Of a stretch of 64,000 nucleotides of DNA, positions 35,553 to 48,400 are shown piece after piece (the stretch's first letter is position 1; every line of letters begins with the position of its first letter). The notes under the pieces were generated by a model, which had not been told where the DNA came from, searched no databases, and saw only the letters and a list, made by a program, of their open reading frames with translations. The stretch lies in NCBI GenBank assembly GCA_947044365.1, contig OX345636.1, forward strand, positions 52,322,746-52,386,745, written 5' to 3'. Made by a program: the position numbers and the translations under genes. Source of the stretch: Petrosia ficiformis (lineage: Eukaryota; Porifera; Demospongiae; Haplosclerida; Petrosiidae).

Positions 35553-36421
35553 TTATTTACAATACACATTTTGTCTCTTGAAAAATGAAATGTTTTTAGT
35601 GCTTTGAAAAACTAGTTGTGTTAATAACAATTAAAATTCAATTTTGTTGATATTATTAATAATAATTATACGTTCAACTTAAACTTTATGTATGAAAATG
35701 AAATGTCTATTATAATGTTGTAGTAATAATTATTAAGTCAATATAATAACTTCTTTAGTAAAATATTTTTATGGCCAAGAAGAAAGACTGCTTGTAGTTT
35801 ACATAGAAACTGGAACTACTAGCTAACCTGAAATATATTCCTAAAGTTCTACAAGGTCCTTTAGAAGGTAGAGAGAGTAGATAATCACTATAATAGGCTG
35901 TTGTGTTTCAGGCATGATAAAGTCAGCCATGATTACTGAATGCTGGACACCATAAAGCAGTCATAGGGATACTTTTGACAGTTTTTGTTTTAATGATGAT
36001 CATGTCTTCATCTATAAACTGAAGTATAAAAAATAAACAATAATAAAACCTTATTAGTTATAAATAATTGACCACTCATTAATAATTAATTGTATTTCGT
36101 ATATATATCAGTCGTAATTATCATTATTACTATAATTATATATCTTCAGGCTAGCTAGAGTGTTGAATAAATCAGGATAGTTTTAATGTTAGAATATTGT
36201 TCATAATGACTGTAAATTAATAGTAGAAGATAACTGATAATTATAATGTCTGACAAACTATAGCTAACGGAAAAGGGATGGGCTGGCTACGCGAGACTAC
36301 ATACATGTAAATTACAATGATCATTATAAATTATACCGTTGTAACTTTTCCTGTAATTACCACACCCTAACTTAGTTATTGTTAATTAACATTACTAATT
36401 AATGAGCCCTGGTAGTTCATA
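35553..36421. other. Intergenic region between genes B and C
   Basis: AT-rich spacer of 869 bp. It contains one partial MITE-1 copy (about 35760-35985). No tRNA, ORF or clear core promoter element is seen. Genes B and C lie in the same direction. Confidence 0.6.
35760..35985 (+). mobile_element. MITE-1 copy, 3' part
   Basis: Shares AGAAACTGGAACTACTAGCT, TATATTCCTAAAGTTCTAC and the end CATAAAGCAGTCATAGGGAT with other copies. Confidence 0.6.
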
Positions 36422-39400
36422 ATGGCTAGATACTACTATCCTGAGTATTTCACGTCAGTATCTGGTGATGAAGAAAAGGAAACGCTAGTGAGTGAAATCA
36501 GAAATAAAATTTTATGTTGTATATTCAGAATATTTCTAATAAAGTTGTATAAATTATGTATTATATGAATGAGGAAGGTAGCATATTAAATATGTACATG
36601 TACAGGAATGAGTCAAGCATTTTGGTGCTTGTGCTTAAAGTGCTTGTGCTTGAGCACTTTTTGTTGATGTGCTTGTTAAGCATATTTTAAAGCACTTTTT
36701 AGGCAAGTTTTTACGCGGCTTTTATATACTAGCAGTTTTGTTGATTTTTTTTTCAGTTTAAACATTTTTAGGCCGGATAGATATAGACTAACAGATCTTA
36801 ACTTACATAAACTTGTTTTCACCTGCATTTTGTTTTAAAATGGTTCAGTGTTATACTTAGCATGAGTGAAATTAGTTTGCATGTACAAGTAAGTGCTTGA
36901 AATTGTGCTTGAAGCACTTTCAAAGTGCTTTAAAAAATATTTAAGCATGCACTTTTTGTGTAAGTGCTTGAAAAAGTGCTTAATGCGTTAAGCACCAACA
37001 TAAGTGCTTGAAATCATGCCTGGTCACAAGGGAATGTCTGTTTTGGAATTTCAGCATATTAATCGAATTCGTTGGATCAAACATACATTAATCATAGTAC
37101 GATCATAACCAGGGAGGGCATTGGAATTGAAGTAATAACATGGAATAATTCAATCCCAGTTCACTTTGCAACAGTTTCAATTCAATTCCCGTATATACAT
37201 TAACAATATTTTAAAGAAGATTCCAAATCCATTTCATCAGAACTAAAATTTCATTCCAATTACTACAGGTAATATTGTTAATTCCAGGAAATTCCTCCAA
37301 AATCAATCTCATCAATTCAACAGAACTCAATGTTCAAATAACAATAATTATAAACACCTATTAATACATATATTAAGTAACACGAGATTGCAAACACCAA
37401 CATTTACAATTCAAAGAAATAATAAAAAAACACTTAACGCATAGTAGCAGCAACAGACATACTCCCCGTTATTAGGCGGAATTGCTGTGGAATGATACAA
37501 TTCCAAGGCAACACGCAATTCAATTCACATTCATTGGTAGCATCAGTTGGCCAAGTCATAATTCCATCCCAATTCACACTAAAATTTAGTACATTCCAGA
37601 ATCATTCCAATTCAAGTTTTTCAATCGCAATGCCCTGATCATAACATGGAGACTTTTAAACTTTGAAATGCTTGCTTACCTAATTTACTGTAACTAATAG
37701 AAATTTATTTTATGGTGTTCTTCCCAACTGAGTAAGATAGCAAAGTACGTAAGTGTTTAAGAAGTTATGTATAGTTTCCATGTTCCTATGATTAAATTAC
37801 ATCACATGATCCAATAAATTGATCGGTCTTTGAGTTTTGTCATTTTTGTGTTCAGTCAATTCTTCTCTGTAAACATTTTAGTCATGGTTTCCCTTGACAT
37901 TATTACCTTGTCTAATGTCTGAACCATGAGACTATGGCACTCATTGCTATAGTAAGTAGAAGCTAAAAAGTTGTCTCTGAGGAAGTTTTAAATTTTTTTC
38001 AATTATAGAGTTCAATGGTCAATCGATTATACAAAGTACAAAAATACGATTGCCCTGTCATTCAACCAGTTCTAGAGTTTTGGAAATATGTGCAATTTAA
38101 ATTCCTCCAATAGAGGAATAAGAAAACTTTGTGTCTAATCAAATGGGTATGGTACTTCCCCATGAAGAAGTTTGAAGAGTTTCATAGACCTGTGATAACA
38201 ATTGAAACATTATTGTTTGCTGCACCACTGGTACCAGTGTTTTAAATGTAACACTTGTGTACTAGCTGATCCTAGTTCTGATGAGCACCATCCTTCATCT
38301 CTGGGCACCATTGGGACAGGGTTTAGGTACTTCAGACTAGGATTTACAATGTAGCATCCTTGATGGAGTAATAATTATAATGGGGTTATTTTGTTATACT
38401 AGTTTTTATTATTCATAAAAAAACTGATTCGTATCACAAAATTGAAAAGGCAGATAGTGCAATATTGTTTGTCAACATAGGTATGTATCATGATGTATTA
38501 TGAAACATGACGACTACACAAATGGAATAAAAATTAATGAATGGGCAACGATATTTGAAACCAGTCTTTGAATAATAATACTTGTGTAATGATATATACC
38601 TAATTCAGAATAATAATACTTGTATTTAGTATATTACTAATTAGTGTTAAATAATTTGTAAAGTACGTTAATTCATTTTTACATACTCTATACTGTAGGA
38701 TTTTGACCTGATGAAAGCATATGAGAGGAATGATGGAGAGGCAGTAAAACGACTTGTTGATGACTTTGAGGACAGAAAATATGCTCATGTAAGTTCTTTT
38801 GAAAGATACTGTAGTTTTGTTATCTGTGAATAATGTCTGAAGAAAATTAAAAACTTGTATCTAAATGCTCGTAATTCCACGATTTTGTACAGGAAGCCAA
38901 TTAAGTTTTTTATACATGCAGGATAAACTACCATTACGTTTCATAGATAATAATTATATAGTTTGATAGTGTTAGCTGTTTTTTTTTTTGAGGTCATAAA
39001 TGTTTGTGGTAAGAGAAAAATGTTCATTTCGATGCATGATTCACACATGTGATCATGAAGATTGCTTAAAGTTTCAGGAAATGTTATTTACATGTTCTTC
39101 AATTGACCACGAATTTAAGGGAAAATGAACTTCTTGTAAAAATGTACGCTATACAATACTACATTTAGTTAGCTTACTGTACAGAGTACATGTGTTTTAT
39201 TGTAAACATTTCATCAAACTTAGTTTTGCCAAAAGTCACATACAAGTGGAAAATATACACTTTCACAACACAACACAACATGCAAGTTTACCTTTTCATG
39301 GCTCACAGGGCCATCCCTATACTTACTTTCTCATGTGTTCAGACCATAATATTATATAATTATATATATTTTGTTTCACATAGACGTTGCATACATAATT

Positions 39401-42400
39401 AACATTAAGGAAGCTGCAGAGCTTAACGCTCGGTCAATTAATGGCTGTGGTGTGTAATATAACATATGCTCAAGCTCTACAGACTGCAGGAAAAAGATGA
39501 TTATAGTTTACATTGAAACTGGAGCTGTTCTACTTATAATACATTCCTAAGGTTCTGCAAGATCCTTTAAAAACAAGAGTGCATAATTTATATAACAGCT
39601 AAAATAGTCTTTTGTGTTCCACATATGAGGAAATTACCAAGATTACTGAACAATAACATGACAAAGCAATCATAGGGATACTTATGTGGTAGGCTGGTAG
39701 GTAGACTCCTGGGCCGAAACATTCTGGTCTTGAACTATTCATTTTGTTTCAATAAAGCACCACCAAGAATGTTCCAGTAGTATTATTTAGCATTGCTTGG
39801 AGAGCTCTATGTGCTTTATTGGCCTCTATTTAAATCAACCAGTGATTCAATCCTGAAGATATCGAAGTACATAAATATGAAAGATCAGTGACTTCTATAA
39901 TTTACTTATTCATTGCTTTGTCTTTTATCTCAATTATAATGTATCATAGGTCATTTGATAATCTATTGAACACTTTATCAGGTAATATAAAAACTTGATT
40001 TAAATCACTGATCAATTAAACCATTTTTCTCCGTGCCTCTCAAACTTGTTATGCTAATAATGTTACCATAGAAATGAGTAGCTTCTAATCGCACATGTAG
40101 CACCTAGCTAATGTACTCTCTCTATTGTATATAGTATGATACTGTCACCATGACTTGTGATGCAAGGGTACATATTTAGTAATTACAACTTTTTTGCTAG
40201 TTGTAAAAATTCAAAAAGGTGTAATCATTATTTTGTAGTCAGTAATCCTAATCACATCCATGGGATTATTTGGATCACATGCACTGTTTCCAATCCGGTT
40301 TGATAGCCTTCACAATCTATGCCCATTCCATTATAATTATACACCAGTAACCTAGTTAAGTGCTCTAAAAACAGGACATACCTACAATACATGAAGCCAA
40401 TTTTTGCCTACTGGAAGAGTTACTTACCATTAAGCTTTTTAGATAATGAAATAACAGAATAATGAGTGTCTTAATGTAGCTTTTGTTTGTTGAGACCAGT
40501 TTTTATTAATTTGTGAATTTTTCTTTTCAATATCTAATCATGTAATTATGAGTGAAGTCTTGTCACTTAATTAGAATAATTATAAATTGTATATATTGAA
40601 TATACAATATACAAAATTGTATATTGTACAAAATTGTATATTGTATAATTATAATTGATTGCATGATGATGGCGGTGGTGGAATCTCCTGTCATCTGTCA
40701 ACAGATGAGCATTCAGCAACATGAATGGATCATTTCGTGTGAGTTCTCATGTGTGAAAAGAGACCAGCATCAGACTTGCGGTAGCGCTACATATGTAGCA
40801 AGTTGAGTATGATTATCTTGGCACCTTTGGCGATCTTCCAGTAGAGTGGTATTACATACTTCCTTGTAGTTGGTTACAGCCTCATGAAATGTCATTCTCC
40901 TTGGAGTTCTGGTCATGCGCCAATCTTTTCCAGCCATGGATTTTAATCCTACATAGGAATTTAAAGCATTTAGGCAAGGTCTACCTGGTTGCTGAGTACC
41001 ACAATTGAGTTGCCCATAAAAATGTGCTTTAGGTATCCTGGAGTCTTTTACTCGAACAGCATGGCCAAACCAGTAAAGCCGGATCTTGATTATCATGGTC
41101 TCAATGGCTGTTATTTTACATTTGTCAAGAACAGTGGTATTCGAGATCTTTTTCCACTAACGATTGTTACAAATAGATCTGAGACAGTGTATTCCAAGTC
41201 TGTCCCCATACAAAAGTTAATGTCCCCTAGGACAAGTAGCTTGTCCTTCTGTGGTATAGAGCAAATGATTATCTAAAAGAGTTTTTCAAAAACTCATGAT
41301 CAAATAATACTCTCATTTCTTCCGACTGCAAAGATTGGATGATCTGTCAAGAGTTGTAACTTGACAGCCTGTAGTTGAGACCATGCACATAGTTAGCACT
41401 AAGGCTATATTTACAAACATTATATAATATATAGTAGTTGTGTACATACAAGAAAATGTTAAGCTAATACTTGGTACATGTATTCCACTAGAAACAATCT
41501 ATGACAGAATTGAACACAATTATAGTGAATACATTATGAAATAAGTGTTAACTCAATGTGAGCATACTTTACAAGAAACAACATATATAGAGAAAAAAGT
41601 ATCCCTATGATTGCTTTGTTGTGTCCAACAGTAGTCATGACTGACTCTGAAACACCGTGCTACATACTATTATAGTTATTATTTTGATTTATCATTATCT
41701 ACTTGTCTTACTTTTTGGAGGTTCTAGTAGAACTTTAGGAATGTATTGCACCTAGAACAGCTATTAGTTCCAGTTTTTACGTAAAGCTAAAAGCAGCTAG
41801 GCAGGCATTCTGTATAAGAGATTGAGCGTGCATTCTATTACGCACGGAATGATGCAACTTCCCTGGGGCCCTACGTATATACAACGCATGCTTCCGCTAC
41901 ATCGAACCCGTGAGAAAAGCAATCATAGGGATGACCATAAAAAAGAGATATCATGGCAAATAGTTGCGTTTTATAAACATTTCTTACAAATAATTAAATA
42001 TTCTCTTGATAAATTTACCAACATTTTCGTTTTACCTGAACTAAGAGAACTATTCAGCTTTTTGTTCCTTTATTGTGAAAAAGTTGACGTTAATGTATAC
42101 ATGTATATCAGGATAATACTACACTCTCCATACAGAATAACCAGATCTTTTGGGCAATGAAGTATGCAGATGAGAAGGAGCTGGACAGTCTCATATTAGA
42201 CTCTCGAACAGACCTGTGGTGGATAAATAACTTTTATTATGTAAGTTTCGGCCTATAAAGTAATAGTTAAAATATCATGTATGATTTTTAATTGTTGTTT
42301 ATTATGATGTAATGATTATTATTGAATCTCCATTCTATTATGATGGTAATTATAGATATTATTGAATGTTATTTCTTGTAAATTGATTGTGGATATACTG

Positions 42401-45400
42401 ACAAAAAATATTTCATTATTGTGAACATTGCAATTGTCTGCATTATTTATGTCTTTTGAAGTTCCTTTAAAATGTTTAATATTACACTATTTTTTATTTC
42501 TACCTCCCTATGATATTTTGGGGGGAGAAGGGCTTACAAAAAGAAATAAGCATGCAAAGTCTGCCCGAATTGTTTGGCTTATTAGTTAGTCATGATGGCT
42601 TGCTTTTCACTACATTATTTAATGTAGCTCATATAGGTATTAGGCCTGGGTGGGTTTAGCTAATTTAATTTCGAAATGATCATAATAAAATCTGTTGAAA
42701 AATCTCTGAAATTCCAATAGCGATATTCGATTCAAAGCTGCAACATTTCTAGTTTACTACACAATAATTATACACATTATTATTTCAATACACTGTTAAT
42801 GGACTCTCCACTTTTTGTTCATTTCCTACCATCCTGAATTTTATTTAGTTGTTTCATTTACACTTGTATCTACATCAATACATTACCTATACTCTTATAC
42901 AACTATAACAAGAAGTTTCCCTTGTTTCAACAATAAGAATCAGTTAACTGATTGTTATTGTTGAAAACAAGAGAAACTGATGCTGTATAAACATTCCATT
43001 GAATTTGAGCTCAACTACACATTTAATGGTCATGAATATTCACATCACCATATATACAAATAATTTATTATTGAAATGAAATGTACATTTAGTACATTTA
43101 CTTGTTGAACTACTCCCCTGATTCATAAACATGATGAAATGTCAAGTATGGATATGATTATGCACAAGTGTTTTTATAATATATAATTATATATAATTAT
43201 ATTGCTATGAATAACATTTACCAAGTTATTAGTTATTGTACTTATTAATTATACAGTCCACTGGGTGGAGTTTTATGCATCAAGCAGCTCTTTGTGATAA
43301 AGTCAGGATAGTAGATCTACTGATAAAAAGCGGTCTTAGTGTCAACGCAACAGAATTCGTAAGTGATTATAACTATATTTATTGTTATTCACATGTAATG
43401 TAACTGATCTGACCAATCAAACATTAACTATTATATCAGTTAGTCAATCACCTCACAAACTGTAGTCTTGACATTAATAGTAAACTTTATGGTTTCATTT
43501 GTTATATGCTTGAAAGTTTATTCAATGATAATGTATACATGATATCAGGAGTGCATCAATGAAAAACGAAGTGTCGGAGCTTACAACTCCCATGTAAATA
43601 TTAATTAAAGAGCAAAACTGAGCATGTCCTAATTCAGTTACTACTTTTAGAATATACCATATGCCGGGAAATATTCGCGGTGGAATATTATTACCATAAT
43701 TTTACAGCCCACTTCCAATTTTAGTAGATAGAAGTGCTGCCAAAAAATGTGTATAATTTGTTTACTCAACGTGCGAAATGACATAAAAGTTCGTTTGTGA
43801 AAGCTGTATGAGAGGTCACCATATCTACAAAGACGTCTGGGTTCCTGATTCAATGAGGCCTGAATTATTGACTTGCGTGCGAGAGGCTGGAAATGATACT
43901 TATCCCTATTCTATGATCAATTGCTGAATGACTATTGTTGCCCATGAAACAATGGCAGAAGAAGGGACACTTGAAGATAGTGCTTCTTGTGGACTTGGGA
44001 AAGCCGAATCTCACTGAAGTAATGATATAATGACGCCATAATCGATTCACATGGCGTTTACTTGCTACCACGCCCATTTCTTCATGATTTTTATTTTCAC
44101 AAGTAGTGTACAATTTGCGAAATTCTGGAAAATATTCCACTGTGAACATTTCCCGGCATACAGTATTGACCATGTGCAGTATGCATGGATGACATGCCAG
44201 GTAAAAGAATCTGGAAGGAGGTAGTCACTGATATTAGAAAAGCAGAGTATAATGAAAGTAGCTGTAACAAAGGCTGTGATGTAAGCCTTCATCACCTTCT
44301 GGAGATTATGATTCACTATACAAGTGTAATATCACCAGCAAATATACAATAGATTCTCTTAGTGATCAAAAAGAAGTTCTCTCTCTTTATAAGTGTTTTT
44401 ATATGATAGTGACAGGAAATGAAAACGTGTAGGGGCTGTATATAAATTAATAACAATTTACAAGGCTAGACTAGACATGGAGTTATACATCATGTTTAAA
44501 AGTACATGATATACAATTATTGCCCAATTGTTCACTGACAGTACAAAAATAATATAGGTGCAAATAATTGTGATGGAAGTAGGTGTATATAGCTAATCAG
44601 GTAACAGTCACTTGATGTCACTGCACCTGGAATATTGGCTGAAGTTGCCAAACAGTTTTTCACCATGGGGTGTGGCATGGAGATGAGACTGTTTGTAAAT
44701 AGTCTCATACTAGAAGAATACTGTAACATATTAGGGCAAGCTGGACAGCAACAGTGGTCAGTAAATGTTTCTGAGTATGCAGCAATATGCAGTATTGCTT
44801 ATGCAGCTAAATAGAACATGTGGTATTACTTAAATAGAACCTGTGATATTACTATGCAGCGACATAGAGCATATGGTATTATGGTATTACTTATGACAGA
44901 TTAGCACTAACTCCCTAGTGTGAACCTCACTGAAACTAACTGCAATTACTGTACTTGTGACGCCAACATTACTAATCCCATATGTATTGCATACATTGTG
45001 GTAACTTGATAAAGTGTATGACTAACTGAACTATCATCTAAAATCAGTGCTATTTATATACAAGTAAGATTAGACATAAGGATACACCCCACAAATCCTG
45101 TACGCACTAATTATTCATTTCAAGAAAAGCCCCTTTACATAATTATAATTTTGATAATACCTGATGGATTCCCATTGTACAAGAATAATAAAATAAACTT
45201 TGAAAATAGTGAAAGAGTATTTAGGGATATATGTCAAAGCTGAAAAAAGCACAGGAACAAGATTGGGATGGTGCCTTGCTTTGGCAACAAAATTAAGTAC
45301 CACATCCATATTAAATACCACTTTCACATAACTTGTAAATTGTACTATAAATTAATAATAATTTTTATATCAATTATTTAATGATTCATTTCGAAACTGA

Positions 45401-48400
45401 TAAATATGTATTATAATAATTTAGTAGATGCAGTTTTTCATGATAATTTAATCATTTATTTTTTCTATAGGATGAGCAAACGCCATTGTTCTTTTGTAAA
45501 TCATCTGAATGTGCACAGCTCCTTTTGGATAATGGTGCTGAGCTAGAGCTTAAAGATATAGTGAGTGTGTTCCATATTTAAAATGTGATTCAGTATAATA
45601 TATAATAATCAGTACACTGTAGAGTGTACAAATTAAGTGTATTAGTAATAGCCTCTTGCCTCATGGAATATTTTGTTATATAATAATTTGGTAACAGTGG
45701 GATCCATATTTGGCTCAAATATGATTGGAAATTACATATACATAATGTTAATGTATAAGGAACCATTTTGGAAGAGGTATATTACCCAATCAACAACCCT
45801 CTCAGTTTACTATATAACATATAATATAGTGTACATAATAAACTCTTTGGGATTGTATTTTTCCTGTGCATCTTATTATAATTATATATTTATCGAATTT
45901 ATGTTCCCCCTACCATTCATGGGACAGTAAAAGATAAAAACATGCAAAGGGTATGAACTTTTTCATTTCAGTGGGTGTAGTCAATTTAGTCAATGGGCTT
46001 CCAATTCCAGGGCCCTTGCTTTTTTCTGCTTTCTATGCAATTCATTGTATTTTATGAACACAGTGAAACTACCATAATGTAAACACCATCAAGACATTCG
46101 AAAGTGCTTATAAGATGGTCCGTCGAGGACACCGTTAACGAATGAAACTGATAATTTTTGTGATTTGGAGCGTCTTAAGGTTATCTTGTCAGCTCAGTTA
46201 AATCAAGTTCTTATCCAGCTAAAGGAAGAGGGATTGATCGCATGCAATTCAAATAGACTGTAATATACAGATATCAAAATAGTTATGAATCAATACTTAT
46301 ACTTACATAATATTTTTTCTATGTAAGGTATAATTGTTCCTTTACATGACATTACACATACACATACACAGTGTACACACATAGACTTTAACAATTCCTA
46401 AAATGTTATAGAATTCATCTGTAATTATTAAACAATCAGTTTTTATTCATATTCAAAATGTCACCTTCAGTAACTGGAAAACAGTGTTTATTTAATTGTT
46501 ACATTGTTAAGTATATTCTTACCTTGATACACTTACTATTTTCCACTTTATATAAGAGGACAACTACATTTTGTATTCAGTAATAACAACTATTGATCTT
46601 CGAGCAACAAATTCTATCATCATTTATACTGAATAGTGAACACTTTAATAATACAGTGTAATCACTTGTATGCATTATACACCTGTCATAATTATTTTTG
46701 CATTTAATATCATGTTGATTAAGTAGGGAGGAATGTAACTGAAATAAAAGATATAAACTAATGAGAAGTCAAAAAAAATTATGCAAGTATAAACAATGAA
46801 GCCTACTATTAATTACATCTGCTAAATTTAGCGATTTTTAAGTGCTTGGAATTAGCAAATTTCTGAACCACACCTTAAATAACCACAAACTTTTTTTTTT
46901 AGCATGTACTCATTTGACTTTAGTTGCTAAAATTGCTATAATTACACCCCATTAAAAGTAGACTTAAGGTAATGACACTGTTTGTAATCTGAGTTCACTG
47001 CAATGAAGATAGAAAAGAACACGGTATTTGTATTTGGATTGTAAAAAACGTTAGTAATTACATATATTGTTTCTTTTATGTAGAAGGAAGATACGGCTCT
47101 TTTTGAAGCAGCATATCACAATAAGGAAGATGTATTACAAACACTTATACGTAATAAAGCTAATCTATATGCACAGAATGAGGTTAGTTATATTAATACA
47201 CTACAGTGTTACACATTATGTTACTGTATCAATTCCCAATGAAATTTTCATTACTAGTAGTGCTAGAGAGGTGTGTCAAATTAAATAAATACCCTGTCAG
47301 GTCTTACAGTGAGAGTATTGACATACATTTAATGTAAATAGGTCATTTTATTCTTCAGTGTCATGATGTGCTATTGCAAACTAAGAATGTGTTATTGAAT
47401 TATATCCATAGTAATTATTTTTCATGATACTTAAATAAATTATGTATGAACCTAAAATATGCTGTATGATTATAATATTATGTTTGAATATAAATAATTA
47501 TAATCATAATTAAAATTGTTACATTACGTGTCATTATTTACAGAATAGACAGACACCTTTAGATGTAGCAAAACGAAGTAAAAGTGAAGGGTGTGTGAAA
47601 ATATTGGAAGAGGCTATGGTATGTAAATTTATGTAATTTTCATCACTTGTCATTACATGAATATAATGTATATTTTATATGTATATCATTACACTATATA
47701 CTATATATGAGTACAGTGCTTATACATTCCTTTTCATAATTACAATGTATGATCTAAACCTACTCGTTAACCCCCGCCCGTGTAGGCAGAGTGGAGGGTT
47801 ACTGTAATCTGGTGTTCTGTCTGTAAGTCTGTTTGTTTGTGTGTGAACTACATTTCTGGACAACTAACAAGATTAGGACTTTAATCAAACTACCAATAGA
47901 CATGAAATTATACAAGGAAAGACAGGCTTTTTCTAAAACCTTTTAGTTATAAAGTTATGACAATTTGTACGACTCACGATTGCTGTTTCACCACTTTCAG
48001 AAGACTTCAACGAGTACATGAAATCATAACTCATCTTGTTTGAAGGCTGTTGCACAACTTGAAATTAAATGCAGTTGTAGTAGGGGCTGTAGTCTTGTCC
48101 CCAGACTCCACCCCTTTTTGAGATCGGACACCAGGCAGGGAATCTGGTCTATTGTAATGTATCAGACTCTTCACTCCAGCTAAGGCGTCTACTAGAGTAA
48201 CGCAAGAACCCTGGGTAGACTTTTAGTCATTCACTTGTACATGTAACTAAGTTGCATTGGTATAACGTGTTTGATCACGTGATTAATCAATATAAAAAAA
48301 AAACAATTACATAATGACTGTGACATCATAGTGATACAATAATAAGAGTAATATAAGATTGGAATCTACAACACACTCCCCCCATTGACCAGACATGGTC

